From: Roseibacillus persicicus
GTDB lineage: Bacteria; Verrucomicrobiota; Verrucomicrobiia; Verrucomicrobiales; Akkermansiaceae
Assembly (NCBI RefSeq): GCF_014651675.1
Contig: NZ_BMXI01000017.1
Coordinates: 83,143-147,142, forward strand
Direction: 5' to 3'
Length of the DNA: 64,000 nt
In this document: positions 1 through 9,454 of the stretch, in pieces
Numbering within the stretch: the stretch's first letter is position 1
How the letters are laid out: every line of letters starts with the position of its first letter
Position numbers and translations under genes: made by a program
The notes under the pieces: model-generated
Told to the model about the DNA's origin: nothing
Databases searched by the model: none
The model's input: the letters and a program-made list of their open reading frames with translations, nothing else

Positions 1-2
1 TT

Positions 3-1511
3 TCCCAGGCGGTGGTGGACAATCAGCTGCGGCAAGCCGGGGTTCCAACCTTGGATACCTCCCGCGAGCAAATCGATACCCTTGTGCTCTTACCGTATCG
101 GGGTGGTAGTTCCGCTGGCACAGGGAATACAATTGTTAGAAATATCCAGACGGTGGAAGAGGTCTCGGAGGATGCTTCGCTGGATTTGGAGTTTCCGTTC
201 TACTTTGAGGATGACTCCGAGGAGCGAGGTTTCAAATTCGGAATCGGTGGTCGTCACAATGATCGGCAGCGAAAGAATCGAGGGCTGATCTACAACCTGA
301 ATATCGAGCGTCAGAATGACGCCAATACTTCGCCGGAGGGGATTCCCGCGGATGAGTTGCTGGCTAATGTGCCGGGCACCAATCTTACTTTGGGGGAGGC
401 TCTTCTGCTCAACCCTTCCCTGATATCCGATTACTTCACGGGGGTGACCTCCACTGGGGCCTTCTACGGAGATGGTTCGGTTGGGGCAGGAAACCTGTTG
501 GGCCAGATCCTGAACAATGTCGACGCTACCCACGAGATTTCAGGTCTCTATTTGACCGGTGATTTCTTTTTTGACAATTGGTTTGTTAGAGGTGGTCTGC
601 GTTATGAAAGTGAGAAGCGGGAAGCGTCCTATGTGGATCCTCGTCCTTTGGTGCTTCCGGCTGAGATTGATCCTCCGCCCACTCTGGAAGAGACTGTTTT
701 CCTGCCGGCGGTGACTTTTGGAACCAAATTGTTCGACGAGCGGCTTTCTCTGATTGCCGCTTGGTCGCGGACTGTTTCGCGTCCCACTTTCTACGAGTGG
801 GTGCCAACTCGCTCTCTGGAATTGACTTCGGGATTGGTGCGCAACGGCAACCCATTGCTTGAAAACTCCTCCATTACCAACTTCGACCTCGGGGCCGATC
901 TGCAGTTGAACGATAGCAGTCTCTTGCGGGTGGGAGTTTTTCGAAAAAACATTCAGGACCCAATTATCGAGACCCGGGGGGAGGTCTCTGGAGAAGCGGC
1001 AATCAACTACAACAATGGTCAAGAGGGGATTCTGCAGGGCTTGGAACTGGAACTCGATATTGATGATATTGGTCCCTTTTCTTTGACGACTAATGTCACC
1101 TACATCGATGCGGAACTATCCTATCTCGATTCCGTTGGAGCCAACGTGTTGAGCGAGCGATTCCCTTATCAGCCGCGGATTATCATGAACTTCAACCTTG
1201 GCTACGAGTCTGAGGAGAAGGACTTCGGGGTTAACCTCGTATACAACTTCACCGGTGAGTATCTCACCACGGTGCGGACGGATGTCACCGATGCAAACCT
1301 CAAGCAAAATGCCTTGCACACCTTTGACTTGGTTGTGCGGAAAGATTTTGACTTTTTCGGAGATTCCACCTTTTCACTGGTGGGTGGAGTGAAGAATCTT
1401 TTCGCTACCCGTAAGGAATTGACCTTCGATGGAGGAGGAAGCGATGGAACGGTTTTTGGCAGGGAAAACCGGGACCGTGCCTACTTCTTCGAAGGCAGCG
1501 TGAGTTTTTAG
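3..1511 (+). CDS. TonB-dependent receptor, C-terminal part (5' end outside window)
   Basis: The reading frame is open from the left edge, so the signal peptide, TonB box and plug domain lie upstream of the window. What remains, about 500 residues, is the second half of an outer-membrane beta-barrel: alternating strand and loop segments rich in aromatic residues, a typical receptor stretch near residue 260 (RPTFYEWVP, then RNGNPLLENS), and a terminal phenylalanine (GSVSF) as expected for BAM-inserted barrels. Such receptors import scarce ligands using energy from TonB-ExbB-ExbD. A matching tonB/exbBD operon starts 5 kb downstream, and a large secreted repeat protein follows directly. The substrate cannot be read from the sequence; phosphorus compounds are inferred from the Pst genes and porins nearby. 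A gtg codon at 12 is only an internal valine. Confidence 0.85.
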   Translation, partial: SQAVVDNQLRQAGVPTLDTSREQIDTLVLLPYRGGSSAGTGNTIVRNIQTVEEVSEDASLDLEFPFYFEDDSEERGFKFGIGGRHNDRQRKNRGLIYNLNIERQNDANTSPEGIPADELLANVPGTNLTLGEALLLNPSLISDYFTGVTSTGAFYGDGSVGAGNLLGQILNNVDATHEISGLYLTGDFFFDNWFVRGGLRYESEKREASYVDPRPLVLPAEIDPPPTLEETVFLPAVTFGTKLFDERLSLIAAWSRTVSRPTFYEWVPTRSLELTSGLVRNGNPLLENSSITNFDLGADLQLNDSSLLRVGVFRKNIQDPIIETRGEVSGEAAINYNNGQEGILQGLELELDIDDIGPFSLTTNVTYIDAELSYLDSVGANVLSERFPYQPRIIMNFNLGYESEEKDFGVNLVYNFTGEYLTTVRTDVTDANLKQNALHTFDLVVRKDFDFFGDSTFSLVGGVKNLFATRKELTFDGGGSDGTVFGRENRDRAYFFEGSVSF

Positions 1512-1536
1512 TGCACGGACTTGTTTGCGGGCGAAG

Positions 1537-1557
1537 AGTGTCGATTTTGTCACTTTA
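1537..1557 (+). promoter_or_regulatory. Candidate PHO-box-like site before the triple-repeat protein
   Basis: The stretch AGTGT-N6-TGTCA has the 11-bp period of PhoB half-sites, although its left half is poor. It contains the 12-mer TTTGTCACTTTA (1546-1557), which is identical to the one upstream of pstS at 17357-17368. Spacing to the downstream start codon is about 90 bp. Function is inferred from the shared 12-mer and the Pst context. Confidence 0.4.
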
Positions 1558-1644
1558 GCCGCATTGTTTCACTTGGACGAATAGGGAAGTTTCCCGGCGG
1601 TCACGAACTCGGACTACTTCCGAATTTTCACCTACGTCTAACTC

Positions 1645-4600
1645 ATGAAACCACTACATACTCGAGGTTTGTTTCTCGGGGCCTGCCTCGGCACGGCTCT
1701 GACTGCAAACGCTGCAGATATTGACGTCATTGCGACTCAAACTGCAGTTAACGCAACATACGGCTTGGAAACTCTCGCCGGAAACACCACATGGACAGCG
1801 GATAACGTCTATATTCTGACGGATCGCCTCTATGTTCCCAATGGTTTGACGCTGACCATTGAGCCTGGAACCAAGATTTACAGCACCTTCGACGACAAGG
1901 GAACCACCAGCGGTGACTCTGCGACCGAAGATGATTCGGTAGGAGCGCTCATCGTGGCGCGTGGCGGTCAACTGATCGCGAATGGAACAGCTGCTCAACC
2001 GATTGTCTTTGATGCGCTTCAGACTTTGGAGGCCGAGCGGGGAGTCGACCTTTCCTACGACTCTGATTCGATTGTGGGACCGGCCCCGACCGCAACCACC
2101 TCCGGCCTGTGGGGTGGAGTGATTATTCTTGGTAACGCCTACGTGGCTCGCACCGATGAGAACGGCGAAAACATCGGAGACGACATCATCGAAGGCTTCA
2201 CTCCTGCGGGAGCAACAGATACCGACGATGACGGTTCCGATATCCTGGAATACGGTTACGATGCGCAATTCGCTCGCGATGATGCGGACGACAGCGGAGT
2301 TCTTCGTTATGTTTCCATTCGTCACGGTGGCTACTCCTTCGGTCCTGACAACGAAATCAACGGTCTGACCCTGGGTGGCGTTGGAAATGGCACCACCATC
2401 GAATACGTTGAAGTCGTTGCCAACAACGATGATGGCGTCGAGTTCTTCGGAGGCACCGTGAACACCAACAACATCGTGGTGGCCTTTGCCAATGATGACT
2501 CCTTCGATATCGACCAGGGTCACAGCGGAACTCACCAGTTCTGGTTCGCGATTCAGAACCCCAACGCCGGAGACAACCTCGGTGAATGGGACGGAATCGA
2601 CGGAGTGGTTAAGAACGTGAACGGCTCGGGCACAGTCCCTGCCAATGACGTTTTGGCTTCTGCTCCACAGATTTTCAACGCCACTTTTGTCGGACCTGGC
2701 GCGGACGCCTTCACAAACAGCAATGTGGGCAAAGACAACGCCCTGTATTTGGACGATAGCTTCAACGGAGCGCTCTACAACAGCATCCTCCATGATTCGG
2801 TGAACTTCGTGAGCTCCTTCGCGAGTGACGGAGCGAATGCCGCGGTCTTCTCCCACAACATCGTGGGTGAATTGGGACGCTACAGCAGCGCGAGCAGCGA
2901 CTTGCTCGAAGCGGCGCCAAGCGACTACTACCTCGACTTCCTTGGCAACGTCTTGGATAACAACACCGAGGCTGAAACAGTCGTTCCCTTCGCGGATTAC
3001 ACGCGTGATGGCAGTAGCTATCTCCAGACCATCGATCCCCGTCCTGCGATGGACTGTGTCGAGGCATACTCGGTTGCTCCTGGCGCACCTCAAACTGCGA
3101 ATTATCGCGGAGCGTTTGGTTCCGAGAACTGGGCCTTGGGTTGGACTTGGATGGATGCGCAGGGCTACTTCACTGAGGAAAGCACGGGCGGAAACGCGGG
3201 CATCGTCGATGTTATCAGCACTCAGACTGCTTTGAACTCCACCTACGGTTTGGATACCCTTGCCGAAGATACCACTTGGAGTAAGGAAAACGTCTATGTT
3301 TTGACTGACCGTCTTTATGTTCCCAATGGTCTCACTTTGACCATTGAGCCCGGCACCAAGATTTACAGCACCTTCGATGACAAAGGAACCACCAGTGGTG
3401 ACTCTGCGACCGAAGACGATTCGGTGGGCGCGCTTATCGTCGCCCGTGGCGGTCAGCTAATCGCAAACGGAACGGCTGCCGAGCCCATCATCTTTGATGC
3501 TCTCCAGTCTTTGGAGGCGGAGTGTGGGATGGACCTTCCTTATGATTCTGACTCAATCGTTGGGCCAGCTCCAACTGCAACCACATCCGGCCTGTGGGGT
3601 GGGGTGATTGTTCTCGGTAATGCCTACGTGGCACGCACCGATGAGAACGGCGAAAACATCGGAGACGACATCATCGAAGGCTTCACTCCTGCGGGAGCAA
3701 CAGATACCGACGACGATGGTTCCGATATTCTGGAATACGGTTACGATGCACAATTCGCTCGCGATGATGCGGACGACAGCGGAATCCTTCGTTATGTTTC
3801 CATTCGCCACGGCGGATACTCCTTCGGTCCTGACAACGAAATCAACGGTCTGACCTTGGGTGGCGTTGGAAATGGCACCACCATCGAATACGTTGAAGTC
3901 GTTGCCAACAATGATGACGGCGTCGAGTTCTTCGGAGGCACCGTGAACACCAACAACATCGTGGTGGCCTTCGCCAATGATGACTCCTTTGACATTGACC
4001 AGGGTCACAGCGGAACCCACCAATTCTGGTTCGCGATTCAGAACCCCAATGCCGGAGACAACCTCGGCGAATGGGATGGAATCGACGGAGTGGTTAAAAA
4101 CGTGAACGGCTCGGGCACAGTCCCTGCCAATGACGTCTTGGCTTCTGCTCCGCAGATTTACAATGCCACTTTGGTTGGTCCCGGTGCGGACGCTTTCACG
4201 AACAGTAACGTTGGCAAAGACAACGCCCTGTATCTGGACGATAGCTTCAACGGAGCGCTCTACAACAGCATCCTTCATGATTCGGTGAACTTCGTGAGCT
4301 CCTTCGCGAGTGATGGAGCGAATGCCGCGGTCTTCTCCCACAACATCGTGGGTGAATTGGGACGCTACAGCAGCGCGAGCAGCGACTTGCTGGAAGCAGC
4401 ACCAAGCGACTACTACCTCGACTTCCTTGGCAACGTCTTGGATAACAACACCGAGGCTGAAACAGTCGTTCCATTCGCGGATTACACTCGTGATAGCAGC
4501 AGCTACCTCCAGACCATCGACCCCCGTCCTGCGATGGACTGTGTCGAGGCTTACTCGGTTGCTCCTGGCGCACCTCAAACTGCGAATTATCGCGGAGCGT

Positions 4601-6375
4601 TTGGTTCCGAGAACTGGGCCTTGGGTTGGACTTGGATGGATACGCAGGGTTACTTCACTGAGCAAAGCACCGGAGGAAACGCGGGCATCGTCGATGTCAT
4701 CGGAACTCAGACTGCCTTCAATGCGACTTACGGCCTCGATACCTTGGCTGGAGACACCACTTGGGGTAAGGAGAATGTCTTCGTTCTCACCGACCGCCTC
4801 TATGTTCCCAATGGTCTCACTTTGACCATTGAGCCCGGAACGAAGATCTACAGCACCTTCGACGATAAGGGCACCACCAGTGGTGATTCGGCGACCGAAG
4901 ATGACTCGGTGGGAGCCATCATTGTCGCCCGTGGCGGTAAGATTTATGCGAACGGCACCGCGTCCGAGCCCATTATCTTCGATGCCCTCCAAACCTTGGA
5001 AGCGGAGAAGGAAATGGACCTAGCCTATGACGCTGATTCCCTCGTGGGACCTGCTCCTACTGCAACCACTTCCGGCCTGTGGGGGGGAGTGATTGTTCTT
5101 GGTAATGCCTACGTGGCTCGTACCGATGAGAACGGCGAAAATATCGGAGACGACATCATCGAAGGTTTCACTCCTGCGGGAGCAACCGATACCGACGACG
5201 ATGGTTCCGATATCCTGGAATACGGTTACGATGCACAATTCGCTCGCGATGATGCGGACGACAGCGGAGTTCTTCGCTATGTTTCCATTCGTCACGGTGG
5301 CTACTCCTTCGGTCCTGACAACGAAATCAACGGTCTGACCTTGGGTGGCGTTGGAAATGGCACCACCATCGAATACGTTGAAGTCGTTGCCAACAATGAT
5401 GACGGCGTCGAGTTCTTCGGAGGAACTGTGAACACCAACAACATCGTGGTGGCCTTCGCCAATGATGACTCCTTCGACATCGACCAGGGTCACAGCGGAA
5501 CCCACCAATTCTGGTTCGCGATTCAGAACCCCAACGCCGGAGACAACCTCGGCGAATGGGACGGAATCGACGGAGTGGTTAAAAACGTGAACGGCTCGGG
5601 CACAGTCCCTGCCAATGACGTGTTGGCTTCTGCTCCGCAGATTTACAACGCCACTTTGGTTGGCCCCGGTGCGGATGCCTTCACAAACAGCAATGTTGGT
5701 AAAGACAACGCCCTTTATCTGGACGACAGCTTCAATGGTGCACTCTACAACAGTATCCTCCATGATTCGGTGAACTTCGTAAGCTCCTTCGCGAGTGATG
5801 GAGCGAATGCCGCGGTCTTCTCCCACAACACTGTGGGTGAATTGGGGCGCTACAGCAGCGCGAGCAGCGACTTGCTGGAAGCGGCGCCAAGCGACTACTA
5901 CTTGGACTTCCTTGGTAATGTCTTGGATAACAACACCGAGGCTGAAACTGACCCGCAGTTTGGGTTCTATGTTCGCGACGGTGGTAGCTACCTCGTTGCC
6001 ATCGACCCACGTTCCTCCTCCGTGGAACCAGTTATCGCAGGAGCTCCTGTGGTGACCGACTACCGGGGAGCGTTTGGTTCCGAAAACTGGGCTTTGGGTT
6101 GGACTTGGATGGATGCCAACAACTACTTCACCTTGCAGACTGTCGACAATGACCTGGAGATTGTGAGCAGCGAAGTGGTTGGCGGTGACTTCATCATCAA
6201 CTTCAAAGGCGCGGCCAATACCACTTACGCGGTGACTAGCGACACCGACCTTCAGGGCTTCGAAACTTCTGAGGGAACAGTCGAAACTGACGCGTCCGGA
6301 AACGGAACTGCGACTGTGTCCGCCGGTGAGGTGAAGAAGTTCGTGCGAATCGAGGAGATGGTTTCCGGTTCTTAA
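1645..6375 (+). CDS. Secreted protein with three near-identical 495-residue repeats
   Basis: A 1576-residue exported protein. The signal peptide is residues 1-23 (cleavage after ANA). Three tandem copies of a ~495-residue module begin at residues 26, 521 and 1016. Each opens with a DVI.TQTA..TYGL segment and continues through LYVPNGLTLTIEPGTKI, a Gly/Asn/Asp-rich stretch (GLWGGVI, HGGYSFGPDN, DDGVEFFGG) and an aromatic end (GSENWALGWTWMD). The valine/glycine rungs and IEPGT motif suggest right-handed beta-helix modules (inference). The last ~75 residues form a separate small beta domain. The protein is strongly acidic and Asp-rich, so it may bind calcium. It sits directly after a TonB-dependent receptor and before the TonB operon, so a surface or periplasmic substrate-binding role beside the receptor is plausible, but the function is not known. 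Confidence 0.75.
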   Translation: MKPLHTRGLFLGACLGTALTANAADIDVIATQTAVNATYGLETLAGNTTWTADNVYILTDRLYVPNGLTLTIEPGTKIYSTFDDKGTTSGDSATEDDSVGALIVARGGQLIANGTAAQPIVFDALQTLEAERGVDLSYDSDSIVGPAPTATTSGLWGGVIILGNAYVARTDENGENIGDDIIEGFTPAGATDTDDDGSDILEYGYDAQFARDDADDSGVLRYVSIRHGGYSFGPDNEINGLTLGGVGNGTTIEYVEVVANNDDGVEFFGGTVNTNNIVVAFANDDSFDIDQGHSGTHQFWFAIQNPNAGDNLGEWDGIDGVVKNVNGSGTVPANDVLASAPQIFNATFVGPGADAFTNSNVGKDNALYLDDSFNGALYNSILHDSVNFVSSFASDGANAAVFSHNIVGELGRYSSASSDLLEAAPSDYYLDFLGNVLDNNTEAETVVPFADYTRDGSSYLQTIDPRPAMDCVEAYSVAPGAPQTANYRGAFGSENWALGWTWMDAQGYFTEESTGGNAGIVDVISTQTALNSTYGLDTLAEDTTWSKENVYVLTDRLYVPNGLTLTIEPGTKIYSTFDDKGTTSGDSATEDDSVGALIVARGGQLIANGTAAEPIIFDALQSLEAECGMDLPYDSDSIVGPAPTATTSGLWGGVIVLGNAYVARTDENGENIGDDIIEGFTPAGATDTDDDGSDILEYGYDAQFARDDADDSGILRYVSIRHGGYSFGPDNEINGLTLGGVGNGTTIEYVEVVANNDDGVEFFGGTVNTNNIVVAFANDDSFDIDQGHSGTHQFWFAIQNPNAGDNLGEWDGIDGVVKNVNGSGTVPANDVLASAPQIYNATLVGPGADAFTNSNVGKDNALYLDDSFNGALYNSILHDSVNFVSSFASDGANAAVFSHNIVGELGRYSSASSDLLEAAPSDYYLDFLGNVLDNNTEAETVVPFADYTRDSSSYLQTIDPRPAMDCVEAYSVAPGAPQTANYRGAFGSENWALGWTWMDTQGYFTEQSTGGNAGIVDVIGTQTAFNATYGLDTLAGDTTWGKENVFVLTDRLYVPNGLTLTIEPGTKIYSTFDDKGTTSGDSATEDDSVGAIIVARGGKIYANGTASEPIIFDALQTLEAEKEMDLAYDADSLVGPAPTATTSGLWGGVIVLGNAYVARTDENGENIGDDIIEGFTPAGATDTDDDGSDILEYGYDAQFARDDADDSGVLRYVSIRHGGYSFGPDNEINGLTLGGVGNGTTIEYVEVVANNDDGVEFFGGTVNTNNIVVAFANDDSFDIDQGHSGTHQFWFAIQNPNAGDNLGEWDGIDGVVKNVNGSGTVPANDVLASAPQIYNATLVGPGADAFTNSNVGKDNALYLDDSFNGALYNSILHDSVNFVSSFASDGANAAVFSHNTVGELGRYSSASSDLLEAAPSDYYLDFLGNVLDNNTEAETDPQFGFYVRDGGSYLVAIDPRSSSVEPVIAGAPVVTDYRGAFGSENWALGWTWMDANNYFTLQTVDNDLEIVSSEVVGGDFIINFKGAANTTYAVTSDTDLQGFETSEGTVETDASGNGTATVSAGEVKKFVRIEEMVSGS
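1720..3204 (+). repeat. Tandem coding repeat, copy 1 (1485 bp)
   Basis: First of three in-frame copies, exactly 495 codons long. The centre of the unit (about 2100-2980) is almost identical at the nucleotide level to the other two copies, including silent positions. A short patch near 2030-2070 differs between copies. Confidence 0.9.
3205..4689 (+). repeat. Tandem coding repeat, copy 2 (1485 bp)
   Basis: Second copy, again exactly 495 codons, aligned with copy 1 without gaps. It shares with copy 1 the segment around the DPRPAMDCVEAYS residues, which copy 3 lacks. It carries one extra cysteine (EAECGM). Confidence 0.9.
4690..6132 (+). repeat. Tandem coding repeat, copy 3 (about 1443 bp)
   Basis: Third copy. 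It is nearly identical to the others up to the NNTEAET residues, then switches to a diverged segment (DPQFGFYVRDGG) before rejoining at the YRGAFGSENWALGWTWMD residues. The repeat ends at NYFT, where the unique C-terminal domain starts. Confidence 0.88.
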
Positions 6376-6417
6376 GTCGAAAATATAATTCTTATCTGTT
6401 CCGCAGGTAATCCAACA

Positions 6418-6454
6418 GAGCCACTCCCTTTGGTCGGGGGGTGGCTCTTTTCTT
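6418..6454 (+). terminator. Rho-independent terminator after the triple-repeat gene
   Basis: A GAGCCAC-type stem (6418-6428) pairs with GTGGCTC (6441-6447) around a short loop and is followed by a T-rich run. It lies about 40 bp after the stop codon at 6375 and separates this gene from the DUF3450/exb operon. Confidence 0.8.
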
Positions 6455-6461
6455 TTCCGGA

Positions 6462-6490
6462 GTGTGACGTTGTGTGACCAAATCGTCACA
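6462..6490 (+). promoter_or_regulatory. Candidate PHO-box-like operator before the DUF3450/exb operon
   Basis: TGTGA occurs at 6463 and 6473, and CGTCA at 6484. The pair TGTGA-N6-CGTCA has the 11-bp spacing of PHO half-sites. It can also be read as the inverted repeat TGTGAC-N6-GTCACA. It sits about 50 bp upstream of the start codon at 6537. The same architecture appears twice upstream of pstS. Confidence 0.4.
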
Positions 6491-6536
6491 TGCGAGAGTT
6501 TGTCCCTGACGGGGGGGCTCACTATCTCCTCGTCTG

Positions 6537-7349
6537 ATGTTTTCTGTCACACGTTCTGGTGCCGCGCTGGCCTCTTTGCTGCTTTCCATCGCTCCTCTTG
6601 CCGAGGCGCAATCGGTTGCGGAGCAGCATGTTGAGTTGCGCGCGACTATCGAGCAATGGATGCAGGCGGTGGACAAGTCGCAGGAGCTCGAGAATCGATG
6701 GGCACTGGAAAAGTCGGTTCTGGAAGATTCCATTGTGGGTTTAAAGGGGATGTTAGAGCAGTCCGACGCCGACATCGCGACCGTGAAGGCGCGCTTGGCG
6801 ACCGCTGACGAAGCCTCCAAGGAGAAGTTGGAGCAGCAGGAGAAGTTCAACGAGGCGCGGGAGGTTTTACGCAAGGGGCTCGCTCCAGTGGAGTCCGAGG
6901 TGGCCAAGGTAGTTCCTCTTTTTCCCGACTTTTACGTGGGCGGGGAGGATGGCTCAAGCAAGCTGAAGGCGGCGATTGAGTCTTTGGAAAAGCATCGTCA
7001 GGCCGAGCCGGATGAAAAGGAGAAGCTGAGCCTGAACGGTCGGATTCAGCCGCTGGTGCAAATTCTCACGGAGGCCGAGCGTTTTCACGGCAAGCTCTGG
7101 GCTGTCACTCACCCCTTGAAGGTTGGCGAGGTCGACAAGCAGATGAATGTTCTCTACTTCGGTCTCTCGGTCGCCTACGCGGTGGATGAGGGAGGCACGG
7201 TTGCTCTGGAGGGCAAGAGTTCGGAGGCCGGATGGTCCTTTACTCCCATGTCCGGTGAGGAGGTCGCGAAGGATGTGCTCACTCTTTACAAGGCCGCTGA
7301 TGGATCCGGTGAATCCCAGATGGTGAGCCTGCCGCTTTCGATTGATTAA
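6537..7349 (+). CDS. DUF3450-family periplasmic coiled-coil protein
   Basis: 270 residues: a signal peptide (1-24, ending AEA), a long charged heptad region (about 25-125), then a beta-rich C-terminal part with LYFGLSVAYAVDEGG near residue 205. This matches the DUF3450 family, which as known occurs next to MotA/TolQ/ExbB proton-channel genes in TonB systems. It is the first gene of the operon running through tonB, 44 bp before exbB. Its role is presumably periplasmic and linked to the ExbB channel; the exact job is not established. The ATG is preceded by the PHO-box-like site, so phosphate control of the operon is possible. Confidence 0.8.
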   Translation: MFSVTRSGAALASLLLSIAPLAEAQSVAEQHVELRATIEQWMQAVDKSQELENRWALEKSVLEDSIVGLKGMLEQSDADIATVKARLATADEASKEKLEQQEKFNEAREVLRKGLAPVESEVAKVVPLFPDFYVGGEDGSSKLKAAIESLEKHRQAEPDEKEKLSLNGRIQPLVQILTEAERFHGKLWAVTHPLKVGEVDKQMNVLYFGLSVAYAVDEGGTVALEGKSSEAGWSFTPMSGEEVAKDVLTLYKAADGSGESQMVSLPLSID

Positions 7350-7393
7350 CTTTCTAATTAGGTTCTTCGACTTGTTGTTGGGCCAACTTTAAA

Positions 7394-8848
7394 ATGAAAC
7401 GACTTTCTATATTTTTCGCTCTTCTTGCCGGAGTCCCGGCAGGGGTATCCGCAGAGATTTCTTCGGGAGAGGCTCTGGTAAAGGCTCAGAATAACCTCAA
7501 GTCTGCCCAGCAGGAGTTTCTTCAAATGCAGCAAGCCATTGCTCAAGAGGAGAGCCCGTTGGTGGTGCAGGTGCAGACCCTGGAGGAAGAGCTTCGCTTG
7601 CGGGAGAAGAAGTTGAAGGAGGCGGAGGCTCAAGAGCAGTTGGTAGCGGGCAAAGAGAAAAAGCTCGATAACGAGTTGGCCAATCGCCGGGGCGAGTTTG
7701 ACTACACCACCAACGTGCTGGACGGTTACGCCAAGGGCTTTCTCAATCGAGTGCAGCCTGCCGAGGTCCAGCTCTATCAGGACCGAGTGGAAAAGCTGCG
7801 CGACGATGCCGCGAATGAACAGGATCTGGCCAAAGAGATGGAAGCCCGTTTGGCAGCGTTGACTTTAGGTGCACAGCGTTTGCAAGCGATTGCGGGCGGG
7901 CAGCGGTTCGAGGGCCGTGGGCTGGTGGGTTCAGATTTTGTGAACGGCGATTTTGCGGTGATGGGGCCGGTGGGATACTTTGCTGCCAAGGGCAAAGACC
8001 AAGCCGGCTTGACTGGACTGGCGAGCAACGGGTTTCCCCAGATTTCGCTTTTCGAAGGACCCGAGGCCGAAAGCATGAAGGCGCTGGTTACAACTGGCTC
8101 TGCCACGCTGCCAATTGACTCGACCAGCGGAAAGGCGCTGAAGGCCAAGAACGAGACGCCTACCTTGGGCGACCGTATCAAGGACGGGGGAGTGGTGGGT
8201 TACGCGATTCTGGGCCTGGGTGCGGTGGCTCTCTTGATTGCGCTGTTCAAGTTTATTGAGATCACCAACTTCACCATTCCGAGCCGCAAGAAGGTGAATG
8301 AGATTGTGGACTCCTTGCTCGACCGCGATCAGGAAAAGGCGCTCTCTCAGGCGAAAGGCATCAAGGGGCTGTCGGGAACGATGGTGGCTGCTGGAGTGGA
8401 AAACTTTTATGGAAAGCGTCGGGTGCTGGAGGATGCTTTGTTAGAGAAGCTGAGCGCGATTCAGCCTCGCTTGGAGCGCTTCTTGCCCTTCCTCGCTCTG
8501 GTTGCGGCCGCCGCGCCGATGATGGGTCTGTTAGGAACGGTTCTGGGAATTATGAAGACCTTCGACGCCATGGCGATTTATGGCACGGGCAACGCCCAGA
8601 ACTTCTCGAAAGGGATTGGCGCCGCGCTGGTGACCACGGCCCAAGGTCTGGTCGTGGCGATTCCCATTATCATTGTTCACGGGATGCTGAAGAGCTTGGC
8701 GCGGGCGCGCTTTGACACTGCGCAGGGAGTGGCTTTGGCCGTGCTCAATGGCACGACGGAACTGGCGGAGGGAACCACGCCGAAGCCCTCCGGTGGCGAT
8801 GATTCTGATGATGGGGAAGAGTTCGAGGAGAAGGAGCTAGCCGCTTAA
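7394..8848 (+). CDS. exbB: MotA/TolQ/ExbB-family proton channel, long form with periplasmic N-terminus
   Basis: 484 residues, about twice a classic ExbB. It has a signal peptide (1-20), a long coiled coil (about 25-150) and a beta-rich region, then the channel part: TM helices near 265-290, 364-390 and 407-435. The ExbB/TolQ signatures AAAAPMMGLLGTVLGIM and GIGAALVTTAQGLVVAIP are present. The channel passes protons to power TonB. The extended N-terminus is the form known to occur with DUF3450. The C-terminal tail is acidic and probably cytoplasmic. It is followed after 6 bp by a second, short ExbB, so two channel subunits are co-transcribed. Confidence 0.9.
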   Translation: MKRLSIFFALLAGVPAGVSAEISSGEALVKAQNNLKSAQQEFLQMQQAIAQEESPLVVQVQTLEEELRLREKKLKEAEAQEQLVAGKEKKLDNELANRRGEFDYTTNVLDGYAKGFLNRVQPAEVQLYQDRVEKLRDDAANEQDLAKEMEARLAALTLGAQRLQAIAGGQRFEGRGLVGSDFVNGDFAVMGPVGYFAAKGKDQAGLTGLASNGFPQISLFEGPEAESMKALVTTGSATLPIDSTSGKALKAKNETPTLGDRIKDGGVVGYAILGLGAVALLIALFKFIEITNFTIPSRKKVNEIVDSLLDRDQEKALSQAKGIKGLSGTMVAAGVENFYGKRRVLEDALLEKLSAIQPRLERFLPFLALVAAAAPMMGLLGTVLGIMKTFDAMAIYGTGNAQNFSKGIGAALVTTAQGLVVAIPIIIVHGMLKSLARARFDTAQGVALAVLNGTTELAEGTTPKPSGGDDSDDGEEFEEKELAA

Positions 8849-8854
8849 ACGAGT

Positions 8855-9454
8855 ATGGGTGAGAATTTCCAAGAGGTCGTTGATATCTTTCGTGAAGGAG
8901 GACTGGTGATGGTCGCGCTCGCGAGTGTGGCCCTGATCCTCTACATCACATCCGTGGCTGCGGTGATCTACGTGGCGAAGGGAAATCTGACCACCCGGCG
9001 TCGCGAAGAGTGGGAACGCTGGATTGAGCATCCTGAAGAGGCCGAGGGCCGTCTGGGGGAGATCATTCGCTATGCGGTTCATGGTCCCCGCCTTTCCGTG
9101 AAGCGGGTGCAGCGTCGCTTTGACGAGGTTTTTGACGTGCTGATTCGCTCCATTGACCAACGTCTCATCATCATCACCACCCTGATTGCCGCTGCTCCCA
9201 TGACGGGGTTGCTGGGAACGGTCTTGGGAATGCTTTCCATGTTTGATGGTTTGGGTGCAGGGGGTGGTAAGCAGAGCATGGAGATGATTTCGGCGGGGAT
9301 GAAGGAAGCGCTCTTCACCACTCTGACCGGATTGGTAATTGCTCTCCCAGGGATGTTTTTCGCGCTCGTTGTGAGAGAACGCCGCAATCAGTTGGCGACG
9401 GTCTTGAGCCAGCTGCAAGCCGCTATTGTAACCACCAAGTTCAAGTCAATCTAA
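8855..9454 (+). CDS. exbB: ExbB/TolQ-family proton channel, short form
   Basis: 199 residues with the standard three-helix layout: TM1 about 17-42, and two helices carrying AAAPMTGLLGTVLGML and LFTTLTGLVIALPGMFFA. It is an inner-membrane proton-channel subunit of the TonB energising complex. Its stop codon overlaps the start of the first exbD (TAATG), which indicates translational coupling. It differs from the preceding long ExbB by lacking a periplasmic extension. Confidence 0.9.
   Translation: MGENFQEVVDIFREGGLVMVALASVALILYITSVAAVIYVAKGNLTTRRREEWERWIEHPEEAEGRLGEIIRYAVHGPRLSVKRVQRRFDEVFDVLIRSIDQRLIIITTLIAAAPMTGLLGTVLGMLSMFDGLGAGGGKQSMEMISAGMKEALFTTLTGLVIALPGMFFALVVRERRNQLATVLSQLQAAIVTTKFKSI

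Noticed and set aside
6473..6490. CRP/FNR-type site
   Set aside because: The half-sites TGTGA/TCACA are 8 bases apart, not 6; the 11-bp direct-repeat reading matches the other sites near pstS better.
1654..6522. Long antisense frames (about 480-500 residues each) opposite the triple-repeat gene
   Set aside because: They recur once per repeat because the DNA repeats; the plus-strand product has a signal peptide and ordered motifs.
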